A DNA stretch of 20,737 nt. Origin: Prevotellaceae bacterium UBA1710. Its GTDB lineage: Bacteria > Bacteroidota > Bacteroidia > Bacteroidales > Bacteroidaceae. This document shows positions 7,054 to 14,667 of this stretch, one piece after another. A model generated the notes under the pieces. The model saw nothing but the letters and a program-made list of their open reading frames with translations, was not told the origin of the DNA and searched no databases. The first letter of the stretch is position 1. Every line of letters begins with the position of its first letter. Location of the stretch: assembly GCA_002317355.1 (NCBI GenBank), contig DCJC01000057.1:1-20737 (forward strand). Direction: 5' to 3'. Position numbers and translations under genes: made by a program.

Positions 7054-9039
7054 ATGCATGGCATGGGCTTCTCCAGATTAGCCTTTGCATTCCTTGTTCT
7101 TCTTTCTTTTTTCTGTACGAGGGCTACGGCGCAGTATAACGTTGAGCGACTCATTATGTCGGGACGTGTGGCTGTGTATTATGAAGACTATATCCTCGGC
7201 ATACAATATTTCAATCAGGCTATTGCGCTAAAGCCCCAACTCTATGAGGCTTGGCAGATGAGAGCCGTGGCTAAGTTTCATCTCGATGACTATCGTGGTG
7301 CAGAGGCTGATGCTTCAGAAGCTATTAATCTTAATCCCTATATCACATTGCTTTATGACCTTCGTGGTATTTCCCGCATTCGTCAGGAGAACTATGAGGG
7401 TGCTATAGCCGATTATACCAAAGCGCTGTCTTTTGATCCGAGCAATCAGAACTTCTGGTACAATCGTGCGGCATGCCGTGTGGAGATGAAAGACTATGAG
7501 CGTGCACATCTCGAACTCGACACCATCATAGGCAGATGGAAAAAATATGCTTCGCCTTATCTTCTGAAGTCGGAGGCGTATCTTCAGCAGAAAGACACGC
7601 TGAAGGGAACCGAGTGGCTAAACAAGGCACTTGATGTTGATCCGTATAATGCTGAGGCATGGAGGGTTAGAGCTTGCATCAGTATGTCGAGAGACGAGTG
7701 GAAAGATGCTGATGAATACTTCTCAAAGGCAATCCATCTGAAGCCAAAGAAAGCAGGCAACTATGTGAATCGTGCATTGGCTCGCTTGCGCTTGAATAAT
7801 CTTCGTGGTTCGATGTCTGACTACAACCTTGCACTTGACCTTGAGCCAAACAATTTCCTTGCGCACTATAACCGTGGTCTGCTTCGTCAGCAGGTAGGTG
7901 ATGATAATAATGCGATTGAGGACTTCAACTATGTTCTCTCGCTTGAACCAAACAATATGATGGCGCTGTTCAATCGTGCTACGCTGCTCGAGCAGACAGG
8001 TGATTTGAAGGCTGCCATTCGTGACTATACCCAGGTTATTGAGGAGTTCCCTAATTTCTGGACAGGACTTCATCATCGTGCAGCCTGCTATCGTCGTTTA
8101 GGTATGACGGCAAAGGCTGAGTTGGATGAGTTCCGAATCCTCAAGGCGCAGAATGAAAAGCATTTGGGCAAGCAGCCTCGTTGGAGCAGAAACAAACTTG
8201 CCGCTATGCGTAAGAAGAGTGAGATAGACCCGAATAAATATGACCAGATTGTGGTTGAGGATGAGACGAGCGGTGAGCACGAGTACAAGAGTGAATATCG
8301 TGGCAAGGTTCAGAATCGCCGTGTGGAGTCGCAGTATCAGCCTTATATGGCTCTTTCTCTGTTTGAGTATAGCAATGCCATGACCAACTATCACCCATTC
8401 GTTGTCGAGGTGGATGTGGTCAATAAGTTGCTTAGTGGATTGAAACTCACAGTGTCAACGCTTTCCACACATCTCTCAAATGAAGAGATCAAGCGTCAGT
8501 TTGCCGTTGCCGATACTCTGTCGAATATGCTATCCGCTAACACCCAGCATCCATCAGCAGCCACCTATCTCGCGCGAAGCGTGGCTTATTGCATAGGTCA
8601 GAACTATGGTGATGCATTGAAGGATGTTGATATCTATCTGCAGCAGAATCCTAATTCGGCACTTGGCTGGTGGCAGAGAGCCGTGTGCAATGCTCGTATG
8701 GCAGATTACGAGAATGGGGCAGATCCGCAGACTGCACAGCTCCGCTTCAAGAGTGTGAATGCCGATTTCGAGAAGGCAGAGTCACTCGACAATGACAATG
8801 CGTATATCCTTTACAGTCATGGCACATTCCTTGCACATCAGCAGAACTATGACAAGGCGATAGTGTATTTCACACGTGCCATCGAACTTGACAGCCGATT
8901 TGCAGAGGCATATTTCAATCGTGGAATGGTCTATTTGTACAAGGGAGATAAAGTGAAGGGAACTGCAGATTTGAGTAAGGCTGGTGAGCTCGGTTTGTAT
9001 TCTGCTTATAGCATTATCAAGACAAATAATAAAAAGTAG
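7054..9039 (+). CDS. Exported tetratricopeptide-repeat protein
   Basis: This TPR protein has about 661 residues. The ATG at 7054 is chosen because AAGGAG sits four bases upstream and it gives a compact signal peptide (MHGMGFSRLAFAFLVLLSFF, with a likely cut after TRATA); an earlier in-frame ATG at 7012 would add 14 residues. About a dozen 34-residue TPR units follow, with the pattern A...Y.....Y..AI.DY..AL.L.PN clear at YEGAIADYTKALSFDPSN, LRGSMSDYNLALDLEPNN and NNAIEDFNYVLSLEPNN, and again near the C-terminus at YDKAIVYFTRAIELDSRF. Between the two TPR blocks is a non-repeat region (roughly 370-500) with a charged KYDQIVVEDE stretch. TPR arrays bind partner proteins; this one would act in the periplasm. 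The partner is unknown. Its position between def and thrS appears conserved in relatives, from memory. Confidence 0.85.
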   Translation: MHGMGFSRLAFAFLVLLSFFCTRATAQYNVERLIMSGRVAVYYEDYILGIQYFNQAIALKPQLYEAWQMRAVAKFHLDDYRGAEADASEAINLNPYITLLYDLRGISRIRQENYEGAIADYTKALSFDPSNQNFWYNRAACRVEMKDYERAHLELDTIIGRWKKYASPYLLKSEAYLQQKDTLKGTEWLNKALDVDPYNAEAWRVRACISMSRDEWKDADEYFSKAIHLKPKKAGNYVNRALARLRLNNLRGSMSDYNLALDLEPNNFLAHYNRGLLRQQVGDDNNAIEDFNYVLSLEPNNMMALFNRATLLEQTGDLKAAIRDYTQVIEEFPNFWTGLHHRAACYRRLGMTAKAELDEFRILKAQNEKHLGKQPRWSRNKLAAMRKKSEIDPNKYDQIVVEDETSGEHEYKSEYRGKVQNRRVESQYQPYMALSLFEYSNAMTNYHPFVVEVDVVNKLLSGLKLTVSTLSTHLSNEEIKRQFAVADTLSNMLSANTQHPSAATYLARSVAYCIGQNYGDALKDVDIYLQQNPNSALGWWQRAVCNARMADYENGADPQTAQLRFKSVNADFEKAESLDNDNAYILYSHGTFLAHQQNYDKAIVYFTRAIELDSRFAEAYFNRGMVYLYKGDKVKGTADLSKAGELGLYSAYSIIKTNNKK

Positions 9040-9047
9040 TGCAAAAA

Positions 9048-9080
9048 TTCGCTTATCTCGCAAAAAATAAGTAATTTTGC
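9048..9080 (+). promoter_or_regulatory. Promoter of thrS
   Basis: TTCG (9048-9051), a 20-base spacer and TAATTTTGC (9072-9080) fit the Bacteroidota consensus except for one base in the upstream box. The predicted transcript starts near 9087 with a leader of about 40 bases that contains two AATAGTAAAT copies and a related GTAAATAGT. No T-box or attenuator hairpin is seen. Confidence 0.65.
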
Positions 9081-9127
9081 AGACATTTCAAATAGTAAAT
9101 CGTAAATAGTCAAAATAGTAAATAAAA

Positions 9128-11098
9128 ATGATTAACATTACTTTCCCTGATGGATCTGTTCGTTCGTATGAGCAGGGCATCACTGGACTTCAGATCGCTG
9201 AGAGCATCTCACCTGCTCTCGCACGTAGCATTGTAAGCTGCGGAGTAAATGGTGAGACAGTGGAACTCAACCGTCCTATCAACGAAGACGCAAAGATTGC
9301 GCTCTATAAGTTTGAGGACGAAGAAGGTAAGCATAGCTTCTGGCACACAAGTGCCCACTTGCTTGCTGAGGCTCTCAAGGAGCTTTATCCTGGCATCCAG
9401 TTCGGTTTCGGTCCTGCTATCGAGGCAGGTTTCTTCTATGACGTGCTCCTTCCTAACGGAGAGCAGATCAAGGAGGGCGACTTCGCCAACATCGAGAAGA
9501 AGATGCTCGAGCTTGCCAAGAAGGATGAGCCACTCGTTCGTAAGGAAGTTTCTAAGGCTGACGCAATGGCATCATTCGGTGCTGACGGTCAGACATACAA
9601 GTGCGAGCACATCGAGCAGGATCTCGAGGATGGCTCTATCACTACATACACACAGGGCAACTTCACCGACCTCTGTAAGGGGCCACACCTCGTTTCTACA
9701 GGTGCTATCAAGGCTGTCAAGCTCACATCCATCGCTGGTGCTTTCTGGCGTGGTGATGCTAAGCGCGAGCAGATGCAGCGTCTCTACGGTATCTCTTTCC
9801 CTAAGAAGAAGATGCTCGACGAGTACCTCGTTATGCTTGAGGAGGCTAAGAAGCGCGACCACCGTAAGATCGGTAAGGAGATGGAACTCTTCATGTTCTC
9901 TGACCGCGTAGGTAAGGGACTCCCTATCTGGTTGCCAAAGGGTACTGACCTCCGTCTCCGTCTTCAGGATATGCTCCGTGCCATCCAGAAGCGTTTCGGC
10001 TATCAGGAGGTTATCACTCCACATATCGGTTCAAAGAACCTCTACGTTACCTCTGGTCACTATGCACACTACGGCAAGGACTCATTCCAGCCTATCCACA
10101 CACCAGAAGAGGACGAGGAGTACATGCTCAAGCCAATGAACTGCCCTCACCATTGTGAGGTGTTCGCTTGGAAGCCACGTTCATACAAGGACCTCCCATT
10201 CCGTTGCGCAGAGTTCGGCACAGTATATCGCTATGAGAAGTCAGGTGAGCTTCACGGTCTCACTCGTGTACGTTCATTCACACAGGACGATGCACACATC
10301 TTCTGCCGTCCTGATCAGGTGAAGAGCGAGTTCCTCCGCGTGCTCGACATCATCCAGGCTGTATTCTCTATCTTCGGCTTCAAGGACGATCAGGTAGAGT
10401 TCCAGATCTCTCTCCGTGACCCTAACGACAAGGAGAAGTACATCGGTACCGACGAGATGTGGGCATCAGCTCAGAACGCTATCATCGAGGCATGCAAGGA
10501 GCGTGGTCTCAATGCACGTCAGGAAGAGGGCGAGGCTGCATTCTATGGTCCAAAGCTCGACTGTATGGTTAAGGATGCCATCGGTCGTCGCTGGCAGTTG
10601 GGTACTATCCAGGTGGACTACAACCTCCCAGTACGTTTCGACCTCGAATACACAGCAGAGGACAATTCAAAGCAGCGTCCTGTGATGATTCACCGTGCAC
10701 CATTCGGTTCTATGGAGCGCTTCACAGCCGTTCTCATCGAGCACACAGCAGGTCACTTCCCACTCTGGCTCACACCAGATCAGGTTGCTATCCTCCCTAT
10801 CTCTGAGAAGTACAACGACTATGCTGAACAGGTACGTCGTTTCCTCGATACAAAGGGTGTTCGTGCTACCGTTGATAACCGTAACGAGAAGATCGGCCGT
10901 AAGATTCGCGACAACGAGATGAAGCGCGTACCTTACATGGTTATCGTAGGTGAGCAGGAGGCAGCTTGTGGCAACGTAGCAATGCGTCAGCAGGGCGGTG
11001 GCGAGCAGGCTGTAATGTCAATGCAGGAGTTCGCTCAGCGCATCAACGACGAGGTTGCAGAGCAGCTCTCAGCTACAAATATTGAGCCAAGAGATTAA
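9128..11098 (+). CDS. thrS: Threonyl-tRNA synthetase
   Basis: A full-length (656-residue) class II synthetase that charges tRNA-Thr. The order is: TGS domain (1-62); editing domain with HTSAH (73-77) and DLCKGPH (182-187), whose His and Cys residues clear mischarged serine; catalytic core from about 245 with motif 2 (RCAEFGTVYRYEKSGELHGL) and zinc ligands Cys-339 (MNCPHH), His-390 (DDAH) and His-522 (IHRA); and anticodon-binding domain from about 545 to the end (VAILPISEKY). Codon use is strongly biased to C-ending codons (CTC, ATC, TTC), unlike the neighbours, as expected for a highly expressed gene. It has its own promoter and a terminator at 11155-11189. In many Bacteroidota infC-rpmI-rplT follow thrS; here they do not. 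Confidence 0.98.
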   Translation: MINITFPDGSVRSYEQGITGLQIAESISPALARSIVSCGVNGETVELNRPINEDAKIALYKFEDEEGKHSFWHTSAHLLAEALKELYPGIQFGFGPAIEAGFFYDVLLPNGEQIKEGDFANIEKKMLELAKKDEPLVRKEVSKADAMASFGADGQTYKCEHIEQDLEDGSITTYTQGNFTDLCKGPHLVSTGAIKAVKLTSIAGAFWRGDAKREQMQRLYGISFPKKKMLDEYLVMLEEAKKRDHRKIGKEMELFMFSDRVGKGLPIWLPKGTDLRLRLQDMLRAIQKRFGYQEVITPHIGSKNLYVTSGHYAHYGKDSFQPIHTPEEDEEYMLKPMNCPHHCEVFAWKPRSYKDLPFRCAEFGTVYRYEKSGELHGLTRVRSFTQDDAHIFCRPDQVKSEFLRVLDIIQAVFSIFGFKDDQVEFQISLRDPNDKEKYIGTDEMWASAQNAIIEACKERGLNARQEEGEAAFYGPKLDCMVKDAIGRRWQLGTIQVDYNLPVRFDLEYTAEDNSKQRPVMIHRAPFGSMERFTAVLIEHTAGHFPLWLTPDQVAILPISEKYNDYAEQVRRFLDTKGVRATVDNRNEKIGRKIRDNEMKRVPYMVIVGEQEAACGNVAMRQQGGGEQAVMSMQEFAQRINDEVAEQLSATNIEPRD

Positions 11099-11099
11099 G

Positions 11100-11129
11100 A
11101 CCCCTCCCCAGCCCTCCCGAGGGAGGGAG
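11100..11129 (+). repeat. G/C-rich palindromic element directly after thrS (E1)
   Basis: CCCTCCC (11112-11118) and GGGAGGG (11121-11127) form a 7-bp stem with a two-base loop, preceded by CCCCTCCCCA. It starts two bases after the thrS stop. Layout and bases resemble the 39-bp elements at 18819-18857 and 19785-19823. Confidence 0.65.
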
Positions 11130-11154
11130 AAGAAAGACAGTAAGATAAACGATG

Positions 11155-11189
11155 AAGCCCTCTCGCGATAGTAAATCGTGAGAGGGCTT
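11155..11189 (+). terminator. Intrinsic terminator of thrS
   Basis: AAGCCCTCTCGCGA and TCGTGAGAGGGCTT pair over 14 bases (one G-T type mismatch) around TAGTAAA and are followed by ATTCT. Confidence 0.8.
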
Positions 11190-11255
11190 ATTCTATACGT
11201 GAAAGCTTGATATGTTTGCTTTTATCTGAAAGGCCATGATTGAAAAAGTGTATCT

Positions 11256-11296
11256 ACTCCCCTCCCTTTATGGGAGGGGGGAAGGGGGTGGGGCTG
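11256..11296 (-). repeat. G/C-rich palindromic element, inverted relative to E1 (E2)
   Basis: CCCCTCCC (11259-11266) and GGGAGGGG (11272-11279) make an 8-bp stem around TTTAT; the flank GGGGGTGGGG on the right mirrors the CCCCTCCCC flank left of E1. E1 and E2 are thus an inverted pair about 120 bases apart with the thrS terminator between them, similar in layout to paired REP units. Confidence 0.6.
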
Positions 11297-11341
11297 TGAG
11301 TGGCAGGTAGGTCTGTGTTTTGTTTTTTTTCACTTCTATTT

Positions 11342-11374
11342 TTTGCAACTTTCACCAATATTTATTGTCTTTGC
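11342..11374 (+). promoter_or_regulatory. Promoter of the truncated Fic-type gene
   Basis: TTTG (11342-11345), 20 bases and TGTCTTTGC (11366-11374) match the consensus except TG for TA. The predicted start near 11381 leaves a leader of about 57 bases before the ATG at 11438, which rules out the longer frame beginning at 11300. Confidence 0.6.
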
Positions 11375-11437
11375 ATCCGAAAGCTTGCCGATACCGGCAA
11401 GAAATTAGAAAAAAACAATAAAAATGATGTGAAAAGT

Positions 11438-11823
11438 ATGCCGATAGAATATATTTCAGTAAAAGAATATGCTAACAGGAATGGACTTAGCGAGCGCACC
11501 GTACGTAACTATTGTGCGGTAGGTCGTATTGAGGGAGCTATACTCGTCGGAAAGACATGGAGCATCCCTGCAGATGCTGTTGTGATGGCAAAGAAAAGAG
11601 CTTCGACATCCAACCATCTCTTGAAATCACTTCGAGAGCAGATGGAGATGGGGTTGAAAGAGGGCATCTACTATCATACCCAGATTGACCTCACCTACAA
11701 CTCCAACCATATAGAAGGATCACGGCTCACTCACGATCAGACGCGCTTCATCTTGGAGACAAACACCATTGGCATTACTGATGAAACGGTAAGAGTGGAT
11801 GACATCATGGAGACTGTAAACCT
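11438..11823 (+). pseudogene. Truncated Fic family protein with N-terminal helix-turn-helix
   Basis: From the ATG at 11438 the frame encodes a MerR/helix-turn-helix-like start (YISVKEYANRNGLSERTVRN, then GKTWSIPADAV) and then the opening of a Fic-type adenylyltransferase (HTQIDLTYNSNHIEGSRLTHDQTRFILET, residues about 84-112, and VRVDDIMETVN). The NSNHIEG motif is the typical Fic N-terminal alpha-helical signature. Homology stops at about residue 129, before the HPFxxGNGR catalytic motif, so no enzyme can be made. The frame stays open by chance to 12307, crossing palindromic repeats and the antisense of the next gene; that part is not protein-like. A promoter is retained, so a short DNA-binding fragment could still be produced. 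Confidence 0.75.
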
Positions 11824-11904
11824 ACTACTAAGGCTGGTATCGAGAGGAAAATCGGTAGGGCGGTGCTGGATTGGATATTTGGGGGGAAGAAGGAAAAGGA
11901 ATAA
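11824..11904 (+). pseudogene. Possible C-terminal tail of an unidentified gene fused to the Fic remnant
   Basis: In a different frame from the Fic remnant, directly after its last recognisable codon, 24 codons read KAGIERKIGRAVLDWIFGGK and KEKE to a TAA at 11902-11904. A basic, amphipathic ending like this looks like a genuine protein C-terminus, which would make the junction near 11824 a deletion that joined two genes. Too short to name a family. Confidence 0.3.
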
Positions 11905-12010
11905 GTCCCCTTACGGCCTCTCCCTCCGCCCTGACACATACTCCGATATTATCAACATCGGACTTCCCCCGAAGGAAGGGGACTGTCCCCTCGCCCCCAC
12001 AGGGGGAGTA
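11893..12010 (+). repeat. Cluster of G/C-rich inverted repeats in degraded intergenic DNA
   Basis: AGTCCCCTT near 11904 pairs with AAGGGGACT near 11979. CCGAT/ATCGG form a small hairpin at about 11943-11961. The 3' part, around 11982-12010, has CCCCTCGCCCCCACAGGGGGAG, which resembles the 39-bp porX elements (CCCCTCGCCC then C-rich, loop, GGGAG). No gene is seen between 11905 and 12108. Confidence 0.5.
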
Positions 12011-12108
12011 GATTGTTTTTTCACGGTGGGGGGAGTTCGGTACGGATTTTCACCGCACTTTGTGTTAGTCTCTTTTAATCATGGGGACACTCTATGTGTA
12101 TCCATATT

Positions 12109-13206
12109 TTATTTTTCTGGTTCGATGAATGGGGAAGATGGAAATTCGGATGGAGCGAAATTGTTGATGAGCCATGTGTCACCTATTTTTTCGAAAGTGA
12201 TATTGAAGAGTCGTAGGTGCTTTTCCTTGAATTCTTCTTCTTTATCGTTTTCAGATATGTTTTCTGTTAATTCTTCAAATTTCTTTCTTGTTAGAAAAAC
12301 TGTGTAGGTGGTGCCTTCGTAAGCGGAGAAATTGCAGAGGTCGATATTATCAGCATCCCAGTCTTTCCAGTCGGATGGTGGGGTGATGATTTTCATATCG
12401 AGGGAGTCCTTCTTTACCTTGTCAAGAAGTTCTGGGGTGAAATATGCTGCCAGATTTGCGGTTGAAGGATTGCTATACAGTTCCTTAATGAGTTTTCGGA
12501 AAGTAGTAGCAATGATAGTATGTTCACGTATTTTGGCCTTTAATTTCTCTATGATTTCAATAATCCCCTTTACTTCTATTTCTTGTTCCTTTGCAGGTTT
12601 CAATCCTTTCTGTTCTGGATAGATAGAGCCGATGTAATCTAATTGCCTGATGTATTCTGCGACGGAGTCTGCCTGTGCGCAATATGCCTCAGGTTCCTTT
12701 GGGATATTGTGACTGAATAACTCTCCCATGACTGCCTTGAATGCTTGGAGCATTATACCTGTATCATTGTCTGTACCTCCCATTTGTTTGAGTAATGTAT
12801 GCTCTAATATAGAAGAGTATAGTGCACGCCAAAGTTCAGGATTCGCATTTTGTGGCCCTTTTTCACCAGTTAGTTGCATCTTTGTTACATACATTGTTAT
12901 TGGCACAGATGCTTTCAGATCATGTCTTTTTATGCTATTCTGATAGAAATTTTCAATGTCGTTGAAGAGCAGGGATGTGTCGATGTCATTGCCAAGTAAT
13001 TCTGTTATTGATTGTATAATTGCAAATCGCATAGTAGCAGAATCGAGTTGTTCGTTGAATGCCTCGTAATCTTCTTCTGTATAGGCTGTATCGACCCATT
13101 CTGTGTAGGCTGTATCGACGACATATTCTTCGATGTTTACTTGTGCCCATAAAGGGAAGTAGAAACTTGCTATCAGTATTGAGATGAATAATCTTTTGAA
13201 TGTCAT
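12109..13206 (-). CDS. Exported protein of unknown function
   Basis: A 365-residue protein with a clear signal peptide (MTFKRLFISILIASFYFPLW, cut after AQ-type site near residue 22). The mature start holds a 8-residue repeat (VDTAYTEW then VDTAYTEE). The bulk is helical and charged, and the last 110 residues (from FTPELLDKVKKDSL to FEKIGDTWLINNFAPSEFP) look like a small alpha/beta domain of the DUF3828/DUF4348 type, with the common ending of a beta strand pair (FEKIGDTWLINNF); this likeness is weak. It stands alone on the minus strand with its own promoter box at 13244-13252. Location would be the periplasm or outside. No catalytic motif is recognised. Confidence 0.75.
   Translation of the reverse strand: MTFKRLFISILIASFYFPLWAQVNIEEYVVDTAYTEWVDTAYTEEDYEAFNEQLDSATMRFAIIQSITELLGNDIDTSLLFNDIENFYQNSIKRHDLKASVPITMYVTKMQLTGEKGPQNANPELWRALYSSILEHTLLKQMGGTDNDTGIMLQAFKAVMGELFSHNIPKEPEAYCAQADSVAEYIRQLDYIGSIYPEQKGLKPAKEQEIEVKGIIEIIEKLKAKIREHTIIATTFRKLIKELYSNPSTANLAAYFTPELLDKVKKDSLDMKIITPPSDWKDWDADNIDLCNFSAYEGTTYTVFLTRKKFEELTENISENDKEEEFKEKHLRLFNITFEKIGDTWLINNFAPSEFPSSPFIEPEK
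13075..13119 (-). repeat. 24-bp tandem duplication in the exported protein gene
   Basis: The 21 bases at 13075-13095 recur at 13099-13119 with one difference. The unit encodes VDTAYTE(W/E) just behind the signal peptide and preserves the frame, suggesting recent duplication. Confidence 0.75.
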
Positions 13207-13243
13207 ATTTTTTTTCTTTTTTGCAAAAATATATTTTTATTCT

Positions 13244-13252
13244 GCAAAATTA
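13244..13252 (-). promoter_or_regulatory. -7 box of the exported protein gene
   Basis: On the minus strand TAATTTTGC matches TAnnTTTGC, about 38 bases before the start codon. No clear TTTG at the right distance upstream. Confidence 0.5.
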
Positions 13253-13304
13253 TAGAAAAATAATGGGAAATCGGTAATGTAATGGCAAATATTTTGAAAA
13301 GGGG

Positions 13305-13341
13305 CAAAAAAAACAGCGCCTCTAAGTGAGAGACGCTGTTT
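13305..13341 (-). terminator. Intrinsic terminator of the trx-rubredoxin-QueD-like operon
   Basis: AAACAGCG (13311-13318) pairs with CGCTGTTT (13334-13341), with inner CTCT/AGAG pairing, and on the minus strand an eight-T run followed by GCCCC comes next. It sits 20 bases after the stop at 13362. Confidence 0.85.
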
Positions 13342-13361
13342 GTGTTAGTCGGGATAAGAGA

Positions 13362-13934
13362 TTATTTCTTCTGATAACCACACTTGTGACATTTTCCTTT
13401 CTTGTCAAGAGCGATACCACAGAATGGACATCTATCAATTGTTTTGGTAACTTCATACTCTTGACTTGCGGAATTTGCTCCGCTGGAGAACGTGAGTTTA
13501 GTAATGTTCAGTTTATCCTTCAAAAGGTCGTATACAATCTTTATCATACCTTCAACTGTCATAGTTTCCTTGGTGACAACAAGGCGGCAATCAGGGTAGG
13601 CAGTAGCGAGTTCAGTCTTAAATGCAGGCCCCTTCATCGTGTTCTGGGCATGACCGTTCTTGATGCCTTGTTTCTCGTAAACATCGAGGATGGCAGGGAG
13701 TAGAGGGTCGTCTTCACGCAGAATGAGGGCATGGTCGAAATTCTGTAGTATGTCCCATGCTGTCTTCTTGATTTCGTTACAAGGGAAAACCATGTTGACA
13801 CCAGGATTGATACTTACGGAATCCTTTACTTCGATTGTCAGTATGCCTGTGTGCCCATGAAGATACTGGGCTTCACCGCAGAATTCGTAGAACCTGTGTG
13901 CATACTGGAGGTTAATTGTTGTGATACTTCTCAT
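13362..13934 (-). CDS. 6-pyruvoyl-tetrahydropterin synthase-like protein with C-terminal zinc ribbon
   Basis: The 190-residue protein is related to QueD/PTPS, which act on dihydroneopterin triphosphate in queuosine or pterin synthesis. The zinc-binding histidines are present: His-13 (YAHRFYEF), His-26 and His-28 (YLHGHTG). FDHALIL (66-72) supplies the catalytic Asp/His pair. The cysteine that in QueD lies three residues before LHGH is replaced by Ala-22 here (GEAQYLHGH); Cys-19 or Glu-21 might stand in. Beyond residue 160 there is a four-cysteine zinc ribbon, CPFCG (169-173) and CHKCG (182-186), absent from standard QueD of about 120 residues. It lies 36 bases after the flavin reductase-rubredoxin gene. 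It could be a variant QueD or a pterin enzyme of another specificity; the family is fairly certain, the reaction is not. Confidence 0.82.
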   Translation of the reverse strand: MRSITTINLQYAHRFYEFCGEAQYLHGHTGILTIEVKDSVSINPGVNMVFPCNEIKKTAWDILQNFDHALILREDDPLLPAILDVYEKQGIKNGHAQNTMKGPAFKTELATAYPDCRLVVTKETMTVEGMIKIVYDLLKDKLNITKLTFSSGANSASQEYEVTKTIDRCPFCGIALDKKGKCHKCGYQKK

Positions 13935-13970
13935 AAAAAAATAAGTTTTAAAATTACGAAAATGGGATAA

Positions 13971-14576
13971 TTACATGATTGCTATCTTCTTGAAATATGT
14001 ACCAGGATGCTGGCAAATAGGGCATACGAAGTATTGTGGTAATGTTTCCCCTTCGTATATGTAGCCGCAAATGGTGCATATCCATCCTTTCTTGCTTGGA
14101 GCTGGTTTCGGCTTTATGTTGCTGCTGTAGTAGGCGTATGTGGCAGAAGGTGTGTCGTTCATGCAGAATGCGTCTGTGACATCGGCAATAAACATGGTGT
14201 GAGAGCCGAGATCTATAGAATTATATACCTTTCCGCAGAGCACAGCATTAGTGCCTTCCGTAAGGTAAATGATACCGTTTTCAGCACGTGAGAACTTGAT
14301 GCCGACAGCCTTGTCAACAAGATTGCCTGTCTGGAATCCCCAATGCCTGAATATCTCGAATTGAGCCTCCTGCGATAGGATTGAGACATTCATGAGTCCT
14401 GTGCGCATAATCATGCCGTGGGTGTAGCTGTTCTTATTGATGGTGACAGAGATGCGTAGTGGGATGTCTGTAACCTGAATCACCGTATTGCTGATGCATC
14501 CGTTGTCTTTTTCTTTCTCGTTGGCTGTAACAACAAACAAACCGTATGAGATATTGAACATCGCTTTGCTGTCCAT
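13971..14576 (-). CDS. Flavin reductase-rubredoxin fusion (high-molecular-weight rubredoxin type)
   Basis: The 201-residue cytoplasmic protein has an FMN-binding flavin reductase-like domain (about 1-150; ISYGLFVVTANEKEKDNGCI, then TVIQVTDIPLRISVTINKNS and GFQTGNLVDKAVGIKF), followed by a Pro/Lys linker (NIKPKPAPSKK) and a rubredoxin-like iron site, CTICGYIYEG (Cys-167, Cys-170) and CPIC (Cys-185, Cys-188). The spacing between cysteine pairs is short, as in rubrerythrin C-terminal domains. Such proteins pass electrons from NAD(P)H to flavodiiron proteins or rubrerythrins, helping anaerobes remove oxygen or nitric oxide. A thioredoxin gene is upstream, a pterin-like gene downstream. Confidence 0.88.
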   Translation of the reverse strand: MDSKAMFNISYGLFVVTANEKEKDNGCISNTVIQVTDIPLRISVTINKNSYTHGMIMRTGLMNVSILSQEAQFEIFRHWGFQTGNLVDKAVGIKFSRAENGIIYLTEGTNAVLCGKVYNSIDLGSHTMFIADVTDAFCMNDTPSATYAYYSSNIKPKPAPSKKGWICTICGYIYEGETLPQYFVCPICQHPGTYFKKIAIM

Positions 14577-14667
14577 TGTGTTAATTACTAATTATCAATT
14601 ACTGATTACCTCGAGGATAGTGTCCGAATTCTATCTTGGTAAATCGTAATTTGTAATTTGTCATTAA

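Noticed and set aside
9040..9127. Riboswitch or T-box ahead of thrS
   Set aside because: Only a short AT-rich leader with AATAGTAAAT repeats is present; no stem or T-box motif.
11300..12307. 335-codon frame taken as one protein
   Set aside because: The predicted promoter start is downstream of 11300, the first 46 codons are not protein-like, and after residue ~175 (counted from 11300) it runs through palindromic repeats and the antisense of the exported protein gene.
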